A stretch of DNA of 64,000 bases from Zonotrichia leucophrys gambelii (lineage: Eukaryota; Chordata; Aves; Passeriformes; Passerellidae): positions 9,145,001 to 9,209,000 of the forward strand of contig NC_088186.1 in the NCBI RefSeq assembly GCF_028769735.1. The letters are read 5' to 3'. Below, piece by piece: positions 46,965-60,489 of the stretch. The notes beneath the pieces were generated by a model, which saw only the letters and a list, made by a program, of their open reading frames with translations, was not told where the DNA came from and did not search any database. Within the stretch, counting starts at the first letter, position 1, and every line of letters begins with the position of its first letter. A program made the translations under genes and the position numbers.

Positions 46965-47065
46965 GGCTTGGGAGCAAGGGCACAGGTACCTAACACAGAA
47001 TTCTGCTTTCCAGAGGCTCTGTGCTCAGGGATGTTGTGTGTGTGTATTTGGATTATTTTTGTTAT
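46965..47065. repeat. 100-bp duplication, copy 1
   Basis: GGGAGCAAGGGCACAGGTAC, CTAACACAGAATTCTGCTTT and CCAGAGGCTCTGTGCTCAGG match 47938-48045. Confidence 0.8.
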
Positions 47066-47269
47066 TCCCCAGGCTCCAAACTGCCCTCAGCTGCCCCAAA
47101 TGACCATTTGGAGTGCAGCTCACTGTTTAATACTGAGGGGCCAGCAGGTGAGGGAATACAGCAGCTGTCAAGAGCTGCTGTGAAATGTTCCTGGAATAAT
47201 GAGCAGGTTAAGGGTGGGGACAGGAACAGGAATGTGCTGCTTCCAGGGGCTGCAGTGCAAGGGAGGTGC

Positions 47270-47829
47270 CTGAGGGATCATATCCCACAGGCAGGGTGCT
47301 CTGACACTGACCCACAGCCACACACTGGCACTGCTGAGGGCACACCCTGAGTGCTGTGTCCAGCTCTGGCCCCTCAGGTTGGGAAGGACATTGAGATGAG
47401 AGCATCCAGAGGGGACAACGAGGCTGGAGAGGGGCTGGGAACACAAACCCTGTGAGGAACCCCTGAGGGAGCTGGGGGTGCTCAGCCTGGAGAAAAGGAG
47501 ACTCAGGGCTGCCCCCATCACTGCACAGCTCCTGAAAGGTGCCTGTGCTCAGCTGGGGCTGGGCTCTGTCTGCAGCAGCACTGACACAGCCAGAGCACAC
47601 AGCCTCGAGCTGTGCCAAGGGAAATACAGGTTGGATATTAGGGAGAAGTTTTTTACAGAAAGAGTGATAAAGTTGTGGAATGGCTGCCCAGGGAGGTGGT
47701 GGAGTCCCCATCCCTGGGTGTGTTTAACAAAGCCTGGATGTGGCACTGGGTGCCAGGGTTGAGTTGAGGGGTTGGGGCTGGGTTGGACTCTTGAAGGTCT
47801 CTTCCAACCCAACCCAGTGATTCTGTGTG
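47270..47829 (+). mobile_element. CR1 LINE 3' end
   Basis: Nearly identical to the copy at 44625 over 500 bp (shared GCAGGGTGCTCTGACACTGA, TCTGCAGCAGCACTGACACA and GGTGGTGGAGTCCCCATCCC). It ends AGTGATTCTGTGTG. Confidence 0.93.
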
Positions 47830-47937
47830 TCATGGGCAGGCAGAGCTCTGCTCCCATCCTGCCACTTCCACCCCTCATTTCCAGCTGTCCCCACTGCTCT
47901 GCTCTGCCTCAGCAGCCTGTGAGGATTGCCAGAGGAA

Positions 47938-48045
47938 ATCAGGGAGCAGGGCACAGGTGACTAACACAGAACTCTGCTTTCCAGAGGCTCTGTGTCATGG
48001 ATGTTGTCTGTGTATTTTATGTGATTATTCACAGCTGGGCATTCA
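47938..48045. repeat. 100-bp duplication, copy 2
   Basis: CAGGGAGCAGGGCACAGGTG, ACTAACACAGAACTCTGCTT and TCCAGAGGCTCTGTGTCATG correspond to 46965-47065. Confidence 0.8.
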
Positions 48046-49512
48046 GCTCTCAGGGACTTCCTCAGGAGCTGGAGCTGAAGGTTGATGCTCATCTGAGGGA
48101 ATTCAGGCTGAGCTCAGCCAGCTGCCAGGTGGACAAAACCCATCCTGAGTATCCAGTGGCAGGACCATAACCCAGCCAGGGCTGCTGGGATAAAAATGGG
48201 CTAAAGCAGAGGGCAGAAGGGTTTCTTTGAGAAACTTCTTACATAGAGAATCTCCAAAGGTACAGGAAGGGCAGGGTGTATCTAACTTTATTTATTCAGC
48301 ACACTGAATGCTGTCTCTGACTGAGCCTGGCTGAGGTTATGGAAGAAAAGCTTGGAAAGGGATCCCAACTTTCCAGAGTGAAAGAAACACTGAGCTGGAG
48401 TTTGCAGTTCAGGGAAGGAGTGGGATGGAGGGAGAGCAGGGGGTATCAAAGAGCCTCTGGGAGACCATAGTTAATCCAGGGCTTTTGCTGGGTTTAGCTC
48501 CTACCCCTGACATTCCAGACAAATATCTTATATCCACATGCTTTCCTTCCCCCCACACTGCAGGACTAACAGGAAATATTCCAGCTGAGGATTCCACAGG
48601 CAGCTCCAGTCCCAAAGCAAAGCAAAACCAACATTCCCAGGGCTCATATCCGGAGCTGCTCCCTGGCAATACCTGTCTGAGCCCTTCCTTTGATGAGCAG
48701 GAAAATCTTTATGCAAATCTTATGCAAATCTTAATCCCCCATGATGGGCAATATCCTGTGAGGTGAGCACTGAACCTGCCTCACATCTGGGCAGTGGCTC
48801 CTGCAGAGCTCTCAGGACACATCTCCATTGAGATTCTTTTTCTGTCTTAATCCAGAAATTGTCATCACCCCCCTTCCTTCCTTTTTATCTCCTTTTGGGG
48901 TCGTGACACTGAAATACATCAGCCAGGCCTTGCTGAGATCTGGGGAATTCTGGATCAGGGGGAGCCCACACTGTGCAGGACACGGCTAGAAATGAAATCT
49001 GTGAGGGTCACCTGCAGCTGAGCAGCCCCAGCTCTCCTGAGTTGGGAAACACCTGAAAACATTATGTTTGAATTATTTTAAATTATTTCAAACCACTTTC
49101 AATTATTGTTTTTTAAAAAGACTAGGTAGAAAACAGCTGCAAAATTCAGCTTTAAATCCAAGCATTGCATCTGCCAGAGCTGCAACTCCATGGGCAGGGG
49201 CTGGAGAACACAAAGGGCACACCCAGATGTGGCACAGCCTGGACACACACAGATTTTAATTCACAGAAATATCTGATTTATCAGCATCTTCCCTCTAGCA
49301 ATAAATCTTTTGTTCTAGTTCTCCACAACACTGATTTTTAATTTGATTTTTAGTGATGCATGTATCAGTCAGAAAAGTAAAACACATGAGAAGGAAGGAC
49401 TCCCCCTTTCCTAAATTCCACAGATTTTTGGGAGCTTGTTTGCCCCCAAAGCAAGAAGAAACACCCAGGAATTTCAATTCTAGCACTGCCCCAGGACAAG
49501 AAATGGCTTTAC

Positions 49513-49585
49513 CTGGAAGACTGTGAGGATGGCAGCAGGGAAGGTATCGAAATTCGTGGTTGGAGTTTCATCTTGGAAATTGAAC
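49513..49585 (-). CDS. CACNA1B: CACNA1B exon (about e15): domain II turret and pore helix start
   Basis: 73 nt with acceptor TTCTCTCCAG and donor GTAAAGCC. One base completes Gln, then 24 codons: [20 protein letters not shown] followed by TVFQ. This is the extracellular loop leading into the pore helix of domain [10 protein letters not shown] distinguishes Cav2.2 from Cav2.1, which has a different acidic/Gly motif here. The exon ends in phase 0 directly before the selectivity-filter exon. Confidence 0.97.
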
Positions 49586-51271
<1,686 letters not shown>

Positions 51272-51287
51272 TCACATGGGTCTCAGG

Positions 51288-51950
51288 TATAGCTGGGTGT
51301 GTGTTCTATCATCATCTGTGGGGCAGCTCTCTGCTGTCCATGGGCAGTTGTTTCTTTCTCTCTCCCACAGCCAACCCTCCCTCCAGGAGATCTCTGCTGT
51401 CCATGGCCACTGAGTGTCCCTGCAGGGCTGATCCCATTCCAGCATCCCATGGGGAGATGCTGCGCCCAGGGCAGGAGCCAAGCATTCCTACCTGGATCCA
51501 ATCTGAGCCTGGCACAGCACAGCAGCCTTTGCCCCCTGCATTGCCAGAGGAGCAGCTTTCTGCTGCCCTGCATGGCCAGAGGGAGCCCAGGCCCATCTGC
51601 AGCAGCCCTGGAGCTGCAGAGGAAAACTCCCCCCTTGTGCAGGATCCCTGCTGCAGCAGAGCCACAGCTGGCACTGCAGGAGGGCTGAGCCCCCATGGAT
51701 GGGGCTGGGACACCTCCCTGACACACAGGGGGGCAGGGCATGGTCTCACTCTGGCAGTGGTTTGTTTTCTTTTTTTTGTACCATTACATTTGTATTTTTA
51801 ATTTCCCTAGTAAAGAACTGTTATTCCTATTCCCGTATCTTTGCCTGAGAGCCCATTAATTTGAAATTTATAATAATTCAGAGGGAGGGGGTTTACATTT
51901 TCCATTTCAGGGGAGGCTCCTGCCTTCCTCAGCAGACACCTGGCTTTTCA
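51288..51950 (+). mobile_element. Solo LTR, family C (copy 2), with 6-bp target duplication CTCAGG
   Basis: CTCAGG flanks it at 51282-51287 and 51951-51956, fixing the ends (initial TG mutated to TA; end TTTTCA). Very similar to copies at 19656 and 56425. It begins 97 nt upstream of e14. Confidence 0.88.
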
Positions 51951-52149
51951 CTCAGGCACTGGGATAATGCAGGATTCCCCATGGGAGCTGCAAGGACCTG
52001 GCTCTGGTCACGCAATGAACTCAATTCTGTTGTGTGGGATGAAAAATCCACTTAATTAAGGCAGGGGAACTTCAGCATCAGTGGCTTGAGAGTGTCACTT
52101 GCTGTCCTGAGAAGGGGCAGAGCCCTCAGCTTGGTTTGTGAAGTTAAAT

Positions 52150-52398
52150 CTCTTCTCCCAAGGAATGAGCAATAACAAGAAGGAACGGCCTCAAATGCTC
52201 CCACACAGATTTACGTTGGGTATTGGGAAAAATTTCTTCATTAAAATGTTTGTCAAGCCCTGGCCTGGCTGCCCAGGCAGTGGTGGGGTCACCATCCCTG
52301 CAGATGTGGCACCTGGGGACATGGGTGAGTGGTGGCCTTGGAAAGACTGGTTGGATACGATGGCCTTGAAGATCTTTTCCAACCTAAATAATTCCATG
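52150..52398 (+). mobile_element. CR1 LINE 3' end
   Basis: GGCCTGGCTGCCCAGGCAGT, GGTGGGGTCACCATCCCTGC, GGCCTTGAAGATCTTTTCCA and ACCTAAATAATTCCATGTTT follow the CR1 3' consensus order. 5'-truncated. Confidence 0.85.
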
Positions 52399-53289
52399 TT
52401 TCATCCCTTTATCATGCTGACTGCAATCAGGGGTCAGGACTCACAAAACTAAAATTGTAACTTGCAAAAACATCCAAGATATTTACAAAATTAGCAAGAG
52501 CAGATCTCAGCAGCTCTGGGAAAAATGAACTGGTGAAAATTGCTCTGCATTTGCTGCAAACCCAGGAGTTTCTCACACATAAATCAGTGCAAAGGTAAAG
52601 CACAGTGACATTTTTGGTGCAGGTGCCCAGCTTTCCTGCTGAACATTTACAGAACTTTAAAGCTTCCACTCTGTTTTTCCCAGAGGACAACAAATGACCC
52701 ACCACCACACACAAATCTTGAATCTGAATAATAATAATTAGAAATAAACAATGAGCAGGTACAAATCAGCCCCAGAGAGCTACAAAACTCATTCCTGTTT
52801 ACTTCAAATGACTGTTTTGCTCAGATTTTCTGTATCTATTTAAGGTGGTTGAGGTATTTTTGGAGGGAGGGGCTGTCCCTGCTCCTGTTACTCCAAGCCA
52901 TGAAGAATGCAGGGAGTGAAGGAAACAAGGGAGCACTGAAGAGGTAATGGTGTAAAAAATAAGGTGGAAAACAACAGCAGGAGCGCCTAAATTTGTCATC
53001 AATTTCCACAGCAATCCTGCAGAAACGGCTCTGGATGGGTTTGGAGATGGCACAGGAGCTGTTTGCTAAAGCCAGCACACATTAACTCAAGGCAGGAGCA
53101 CAAAAACAACAGAAAAGCTGTGGGAACCTGAGTGAAAATTCCACCTCAGAGCCTCCAGGCTGAAAAACTCCAACAGTCCCAGCCCAGGCAGCAGGAACAC
53201 ATTTCAGATTTGTGTCAGCACAGCAGCTCAGCCCCAGGATTAGCACCCAGCAATCCCCAGGGAAGCTGCTTTTCCAGAGCCTGGATACT

Positions 53290-53775
53290 TAAGGAATTGT
53301 CATCAGATCAGTGGGAAGTTGATAGGACTTAGAAAGAAAATAAAACTTGGGGTTTTTACCACAAATTCCAAGTGGTAACACAATATTTTTGTTTTAAACA
53401 AGCCTAATGATAAAGCAAAGAAAGACATTCTAAGTTGATGGGGCCCAGAAAGCAAAAAAAAAAAACAAACTTTTTACCACAAAATATGAGTGATAAACTG
53501 AGATTTTTGTTTTAAACAAGCTTTAAACTAAAAAAGGACATTCTCCTGTCAGCCCACTGTCATTCCCACTTAAGGAATTGTCATCAGATCACTGGGAAGT
53601 TGATGGGACTTAGAAAGAAAATAAAACTTGAGATTTTTACCAATTGACATTTCTATAAAAATATTAAAAACTTGGGATTTTTATAAAATACAAATGATAA
53701 CACAATATTTTTGTTTTAAACAAGCCTGAAGATAAAGCAAAGAAAGACATTCTGCTGTCAGCCCACTGAGAACCA
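53290..53775. repeat. 140-bp repeat, three tandem units
   Basis: Units share GAAGTTGATGGGACTTAGAA, AAAATAAAACTTGGG, TTTTTACCACAAA, TTTTGTTTTAAACAAGC and AAAGACATTCT. They begin near 53290, 53432 and 53571. A further copy lies beyond e13 at 55228-55365. Confidence 0.85.
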
Positions 53776-54151
53776 AGGGCAGACAAACCTGGATGTGAGG
53801 CTGAGGAGAGAAGGGGCTCCTAAAATCCCTCCTGGGTGTAAATCCAGGCTCAGGAATTCCCAAAATTTCCAACTGCCCATCCAAGGAAAGGGGAATTCTG
53901 CATCTGCAGATTCAATCTGCTCCTGTCCCTAGTGCAGACCTTGGAGGTTGGGGCAGGCAGGGATTTTGTGCCAGCTGCACCAGGGGGTTGCGACATTGGG
54001 GGGTTTTTTGTTTATTTTTAACTTTTTAGCGATTTAATTATGATTTTATTGTTGATAAATGTGGAAAGCACTCCTCCTGGCCCTGGGGCTGGGTGCAGGG
54101 ATCTCCTGGGGTGCTCAGAGCCTGCTGTGGGTGCCAAGGGAGCTGCACTTA

Positions 54152-54283
<132 letters not shown>

Positions 54284-54315
54284 TCAGAGAGGGCATCTCG
54301 GGTTTTCTGTGCTTG

Positions 54316-54979
54316 AAATGGCTCCCAAGGTATTAGAAAGTCTCTTTTTTCCCAGCCCCAACATAAGAAGTCAAGATTTGTTGGTTTTGCTTTTCAAGGT
54401 TGTTTATTTATTTTTTTTATCTATTACATTCCTTCCCTGACCTGCTGAGATCTGTCCAGCAGGTTGGGTTGTGGCACAGTCCCTGCCCTTGGGGTGGTGT
54501 TAACCTTTTATACTAAGAACTACCTGTACTTTATTTACAATAATTTTCCAATACCTACCACCTATGTTAGACAGTCTGTCTCTACTCTAAACCAATCCAA
54601 AAGTGCCACCATCACAGCAGAAGGAGAAGGAGAAGGAGAAGGAGAAGACAACGAAGATGACGGAGACAACGAAGGAAGGAGGAGGAAGAGGAGGAGGAGG
54701 AGGAGGAGGAGGACACACCCAGATTCCTCCATCTTGCCTCCTGAACCCCCATTCTAAATCCCCAAAATTCTACTTTTTCACCCTGCGACAAATTAACTAT
54801 CATTCTACTCAAACTCTTGTGGCTTGTAAATCTTCACACAAAGTTGGTAATTGTTTCCATGGGCTAAAATCAAAGGCACAGGTGTTTGTGACTCTGTGCC
54901 AAGGTCTCTGAGCCCCCTGCCAGGGTCTGGAGTCCTCCAGGGCAGCCAGAGGAATGTCCTGGGTTCCAACAAGGGCACA
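54316..54979 (-). mobile_element. Probable solo LTR carrying a purine microsatellite
   Basis: On the minus strand it would run from TGTGCCCTTGTTGGAACCCA to GGAGCCATTTCA, with an AATAAATAAAC poly(A)-like region near 54404. No clean target duplication was found, so the ends are approximate. It begins about 50 nt upstream of e13. Confidence 0.5.
54620..54712. repeat. Purine-rich GAAGGA/GAG microsatellite
   Basis: GAAGGAGAAGGAGAAGGAGA followed by imperfect GAC/GAA units and a GGAGGAGGAGGA run. Almost all purine on the plus strand. Confidence 0.95.
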
Positions 54980-55030
54980 GCTGCTGCTGAGCTCCCTGGA
55001 GTGCTCAGGAACCAGAGTTCAGGCTATTCA

Positions 55031-55225
55031 CAAGAACCCTAAATTAGCCAGGAGAACTGGAAAGCCTCACCCCAGCTTTCTCCATAGCCAGGAGGAGAAT
55101 ACTCAGTGATTATATACAGAGAGGAGCTTGTTGCTTTCTTCTCTTGCAATCAAATTACCTTAAAATACCTTTTTTTTTTTGAAGGACACTGTAATTTTTA
55201 ATTACATTTTTTAATGCAACTGCCA
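55031..55225. repeat. 200-bp duplication, copy 1
   Basis: CCTAAATTAGCCAGGAGAAC, TCTCCATAGCCAGGAGGAGA and GTTGCTTTCTTCTCTTGCAA match 55998-56213. It is directly followed by a copy of the 140-bp repeat. Confidence 0.88.
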
Positions 55226-55227
55226 AC

Positions 55228-55365
55228 AGTTGATGGGACTCAGAAAATAAAACTTGGGCATTTTACCACAAAATACAAGCAGTAAGCTGAGATTTTTGCT
55301 TCAAACAAGCTTAAAACCAAAGCAAAAAAGAACATTCTCCTGCCAGCCCACTGTCATTCCTTTTT
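55228..55365. repeat. 140-bp repeat, isolated copy
   Basis: GTTGATGGGACTCAGAAAAT, TTTTACCACAAAATACAAGC and GCCAGCCCACTGTCATTCC match the array at 53290-53775, on the other side of e13. Confidence 0.85.
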
Positions 55366-55997
55366 CCACCCCGCACAACCTGCAGAGGTGCAGGAGGGCA
55401 CTGCCCCATCCTCTTCTTCCCATCAAAGACTAAATTTTCTCATCTACAGCAAAACAGCAGCTCTGGGTAACATATACCAGAAACTTCTGGCAGCTGAGAG
55501 TCTTTAGGAGAGCAATTAAAGCAATAATTATTATGAGATCCTGCAAAGCCTCTGGCACACACATCCCATCATCTGCCTGGCCCTCAGCCTGGGGGTGCTG
55601 AAAAAATTGTCCCAAATCAAGGTGGGCTTTTCAAATTTTGTTTTTCTGGTTGGTTTAAGGATGGCAGAGAATTCACCTCAAGCAGGGAAAACATAATCTC
55701 AGAAATCCTTCATTAGGAAAAGGACAAACAGTGATGGGTTCAGCACAGCTGGGAAGGACAATTAAACCCACACAGGTTTCTGCAGAGTTAATAGGATCAA
55801 ACAGGCATTTCCCTGCCAATTGCTGGTGTAATTCACATTAACCCAACATTGCTGAGCTCCCACAGCCTGTGGGCCCCAGCTGGGCAGAGCACAGCATAAA
55901 CACCAGTTCTGAACTGGTTATCACCAGAGCCAGGCTGGTTTGTGCTGTGGGAGGGAGGATTAACGGGGGCAGCAGCACTGGAAACCCCTTTATTACA

Positions 55998-56213
55998 AAA
56001 AGTTCAGGAGCATCCTAAATTAGCCAGGAGAACTGGAAAACCTCACCCCAGCATTCTCCATAGCCAGGAGGAGAACATCCTGTGATTCATAGACTGAGAG
56101 GTGCTCGTTGCTTTCTTCTCTAGCAATCAAACTACCTTAAAACATCTTTTTTTGAAGGACACTAATTCATAATTAGAACTTTTTAATGCTGGCTCAACTG
56201 CAAATGCCAACAG
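55998..56213. repeat. 200-bp duplication, copy 2
   Basis: CCTAAATTAGCCAGGAGAAC, TCTCCATAGCCAGGAGGAGA and AATGCCAACAGTTCC; same orientation as copy 1, about 970 bp away. Confidence 0.88.
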
Positions 56214-56424
56214 TTCCTTCTCCCACCTTTTCATGACAGAAACTTGGGGTGTCTCTGAAAATTCCATCACTGCAGAAGTGTCCTGCAACACATGCTGTGC
56301 CCTGAGCTTCCAGAAAATACAGAGGGAAAGGGAACCCCACAATAGTTGATAATTCCAGTATCTGCTATTTGAAGAAGGACCTAAACCTTCTCTCCCACCA
56401 TTGGGAATCCCTCATTGTCACAGG

Positions 56425-57088
56425 TGTAGCTGGGTGTGTGTTCTGTTGCCATCTGTCAGAGCTGGGCAGTTCTCTGCTGTCCATGGGCAGTTGTTTCTTT
56501 CTCTCTCCCACAGCCAACCCTCCCTCCAGGACATCTCTGCTGTCCATGGCCACTGAGTGTCCCTGCAGGGCTGATCCCATTCCAGCATCCCATGGGGAGA
56601 TGCTGCGCCCAGGGCAGGAGCCAAGCATTCCTACCTGGATCCAACCTGAGCCTGGCACAGCACAGCAGCCTTTGCCCCCTGCATTGCCAGAGGAGCAGCT
56701 TTCTGCTGCCCTGCATGGCCAGAGGGAGCCCAGGCCCATCTGCAGCAGCCCTGGAGCTGCAGAGGAAAACTCCCCCCTTGTGCAGGATCCGTGCTGCAGC
56801 AGAGCCACAGCTGGCACTGCAGGAGGGCTGAGCCCCCATGGATGGGGCTGGGACACCGCCCTGACACACAGGGGGCAGGGCATGGTCTCACTCTGGCAGT
56901 GGTGTTTATTTTTTTGTACTCTTGCATTTGCATTTTTAATTTCCCTAGTAAAGAACTGTTATTCCTATTCCCATATCTTTGCCTGAGAGCCCCACAATTT
57001 CAAAATAGCTATAATTCAGAGGGAGGGGGTTTACATTCTCCATTTCAGGGAAGGCTCCTGCCTTCCTTAGCAGACACCTGTCTTTTCA
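56425..57088 (+). mobile_element. Solo LTR, family C (copy 3)
   Basis: TGTAGCTGGGTGTGTGTTCT start, TTTTCA end, near-identical body to the copies at 19656 and 51288. Flanks CACAGG and CCCAGG (if the end is two bases later) differ at one base. Confidence 0.82.
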
Positions 57089-58631
57089 AACCCAGGCATT
57101 CATGAATCAGCAAAAACCTTTCCTCAGCCCCTGTACATGGCACTGATAATTAATTTTCCTCAGCAGCCCCTCCTGGGAGCCTGGTTCCCACTGGAGTGCT
57201 GCTCCCCAGGCAGATGTTGCTCTGGTTTGTTGTTTCACCCTTTGAGCTCGCACGGTTCCATCTCGATGGCTTGTCAGACAAAACTGGGTACAGAGCTCTG
57301 TGATGTTCCAGTGCTGAACTCGTTCTGGGGGCTGGAAGGTGGGTGAGGGAGGGAAAAACACAGACAGAAGGAGGATCCCTATGGATTATCTGAAGGAGGA
57401 GGAATTAGCAACAGATCAACAGCTTTTCCTCCTGGGAAACCCTCGGTGGAGCTCCCTGCCACGGCTGCACAGCCCACAAAGCTCAGACACCTCCTAAGTG
57501 CAGCTTTTGCCTTGTGCAAGCTCCTAAATCACCTGTTCCCAACAAGCTCTTATCGTGGAGGAAGCAGCCTGGATTTGGGGTTCCAAGGAAATTGGCAGCC
57601 AGCCTGGGGGGCAGCTCAGAGCTCCCCAGGGTTAAAGGAACAGCAACCACGGGCTCAGGGAGTTCTGTTGGAGCTGGTGCTGCATTCAGAGGCCTGTGGG
57701 CCAGAATAAAGCTCTGGATCCAAACCCTCCATCAGAACTGACTCCTTTCCTTCACCATGCCCTTAAAGCTTCTCTGCCAGGGGAAAACCTGAGGAGCAGC
57801 CCCTGTTATGGGGGAAGCTCCATCCCAGCACCACCTGAGCTCCTGCAGGCCTGGACTTGTCTCCATGTGCCAACTGCAGCACCCAGCCAGCCCAAAGTGT
57901 CTCTGGGGTGAAACACCACAGTGCCACTATTTGGTTCAGCACCAAGGCCCAGATAAGCCAAGGCATGTCCCATCCTGCTGTATTGGTAATATTTCAATAC
58001 TGAGCCCCTCTCTGTGTGCCGGTGGCTGGATCTGAAGCTCCATATCTGGGTTGTTACAACAGCCTGAGTCCTGCTCAGCCCACACTGCAGATAAGAGAGA
58101 GTTCTCCTCTGAGCAGAGATTACAGCTAATAGCTTTTAATGAATAAATTAACGTCCACATGCCAGGCTCTCTGTCAGGTGGAGCCAAACCCAGCCCTGCT
58201 ATTCACAGTCTGAGCCTGGACTTCTGCACTGAAAGGATTTGAATTATTGCCCTGCTGTCACCTCATCAGGTGTTCACTCTGCTGCTCCTGGTGATGTCTG
58301 CAAAGCTCTGCCCTGTGACTCCAGGTGAAGGCTGCTCAGTGGGTGACATGAGCAGGAAGATGTGTGGGGTTTTTGGGGTTTTTTTTGTCTTTCAATCAGC
58401 TCATTGCAATGGGAGGGACAGAATCTGCAATCAGAGCACTCCGGGGTGCTGATGCTGCCAAGAGCCCGGGGCTGGAGGAAATGAAATCCCCCAGCTGTCA
58501 CTTCCCTTCCAAAAGGAGGATAACGAGGGAAGCTGAATGCATTTCACTGCTAATTTATACAGGGATTGCTCCCCTCAGGAGCACTTCCTGTGGATTTCCA
58601 TACTCATCCTCAAACGCCCAGCACCTGAATG

Positions 58632-58911
58632 ACAGGAGAGACACCTGCTCGTCACAGGGAGGGCTTTCAAGGACATGGAATGACAGGATTGGATGGGATA
58701 TTGGGAAAGAATTCTTCCCTGTGAGGGTGGGGAGGGGTTGGAATGGAATTCCCAGAGCAGCTGTGGCTGCCCCTGGATCCCTGGCAGTGCCCAAGGCCAG
58801 GCTGGACAGGGCTGCGGTAACCTGGGACAGTGGGAGGTGTCCCTGCCATGGCAGGGGGTTGGAATTAGATGATTTTAAGGCCTCTCCCACCCTAAACCAT
58901 TCCATGATTTA
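58632..58911 (+). mobile_element. CR1 LINE 3' end
   Basis: GAATTCCCAGAGCAGCTGTG, GGCTGCCCCTGGATCCCTGG and GGCCTCTCCCACCCTAAACC, then ATTCCATGATTT, follow the 3' end of a CR1 subfamily. Confidence 0.85.
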
Positions 58912-58920
58912 TCCACCCTG

Positions 58921-59314
58921 TGTCACAGACATATTTGATGAAAAATCCTTTTGTTAGGATCTTTTTTCCTGAGAAGCTGAGAGGCCTCAGAAACAAAATG
59001 TAAACATTGATTATCTGCTGCTGTGGAATGCAACAGGTGCATCTGTGATTGGTCTTATGTGGTTGTTTCTAATTAATGGCCAATCACAGTCCAGCTATCT
59101 CTGACTCTGGTCAGTCACAAGATTTTATTATCATTCCATTCCTTTCCTTTCAAGCCTTCTGATGAAATCCTTTCTTCTATTCTTTTAGTAAGTTTCAATA
59201 TATAATTTTCTTTTAATATAATATATATCATAAAATAATAAATCAGCCTTCTGAAACATGGAGTCAGATCCTTGTCTCTTCCCTCATCCTGGGATCCCTG
59301 CGAACACCACCACA
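58921..59314 (+). mobile_element. Solo LTR, family A, with perfect 6-bp target duplication ACCCTG
   Basis: TGTCACAGACATATTTGATG start and ACACCACCACA end. ACCCTG at 58915-58920 and 59315-59320. It ends 22 nt from the e12 boundary, so the duplicated target sits within the intron's first 21 nt. Antisense to the gene. Confidence 0.92.
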
Positions 59315-59335
59315 ACCCTGCTGGACGTTACTCAC

Positions 59336-59448
59336 CCCAAAGTCAAAGCAGTTGAATGAAGAGTGGAAGTAATTCCTTGGCCCCAGCCCATACATCTTCA
59401 GAGACATCTCAGTGAGGAACAGCCCCAGGAAAACAAACTCTGCGAAAT
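59336..59448 (-). CDS. CACNA1B: CACNA1B exon (about e12): IIS2 to IIS3
   Basis: 113 nt, preceded by TTCCCAG and followed by the donor GTGAGTAAC. It begins with the last two bases of a split Tyr codon, then 37 codons reading [20 protein letters not shown] and ending in NCFDFG. This is the second transmembrane helix of domain II with the conserved acidic residues of the voltage-sensor gating-charge-transfer centre (FxE and TEM), then the S2-S3 turn and the start of S3. It ends in phase 0. The preceding exon (IIS1) is not in the window. An LTR sits only about 20 nt beyond the donor. The exon number is inferred by counting back from e18. Confidence 0.96.
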
Positions 59449-60489
59449 CTGGGAACAGGAGAAGAGATTAAATTAATCCTTGGTGGGCAGAGCTCTTCAT
59501 GCAGGGAATTTCTGTTCCTTTTTTCACGGCCTGCTGGCAGGAGGAAATCCCTGTGCAATGGCAAACAGGAGCCAAGCACAGTTTCACACAATTTTCTCCG
59601 TGTGTCCATGAGCTGTGTGAAGGCAATGCTCACCTGTATCCTTGGGTGAGAAAAGGAGCATTAAATCATTGTCCTGTAAAGGAATTTCAAAGGAAAGCCC
59701 TGTATCTAATATTTTTAAAGGTCAAATTTAATTGCAGAGATGTTTTGGGACTTCTGTACTTGCAAGAGATGGAAACTTTTGGGTGTGGGGTGTAAGTTTC
59801 TGTACCATTCTCTGATGATAAAAATACCTTCCTACCCAACAGAAGTGCTGACTCTGAGGGCTCATATTCAGAGGTGTTGTGTCTCCTGTTACCACATTTA
59901 TTTTTATTATGCCTTTATAGCCCTGTAATTATGGAAGAGCCCCTTCTGTTTCCTTTTTCCTTCACATATCACAGGCTGGGAAGCTTTTGATGGGAAAATT
60001 TATCACCTATGATGAAACAAAGGGCAGAAGGAACAGAGCTGGAGGCTTCAATTTCCACATCAAGTTTTGAGAACTTGAAGCTACAGCAAACACTGCCTTT
60101 GGCATTTTAAGTTTGGATCTGGAGGCCAATAAGCAATAGCAAGAGTGAAATGTTAAAAACAAAAAAAAAAAACCACCAAAAAATAGGCAAAAACCACCTA
60201 CACTACCAAGAAAAACCAAACAGCAGAAGGCAAAGCTCTCTCTCTGGAGAAAAGATGAGGAAAAGAATCAAACCTCAAAAGGTGGGGATTAATCACCTTG
60301 TTTAGTGCAGCACAGGAGGTTCTCAGAGGCTGCAGCAGAACAGATGCTACAAGAAAGTCTCCTGTAATTTCAATTTTATGATTCCAGGAATGATAAAAAG
60401 GAGATGGTGCCAAACTTTATGCAGAGGTGCACGGAGACAGAAGAGGGGAAACAGATACAAGGAAAATTTCAGCAGGATGATCCTGGATT

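Larger units (their letters stand above)
43817..49512 (-). other. Intron between e15 and e16
   Basis: 5.7 kb. It holds the GTGAGT minisatellite (43841-44043), an LTR (44046-44616), two nearly identical CR1 tails (44625-45211 and 47270-47829), an A/T-rich block (45430-46075) I cannot assign, and a 100-bp duplication (46965 and 47938) that brackets the second CR1. 48050-49512 shows no feature. Confidence 0.8.
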
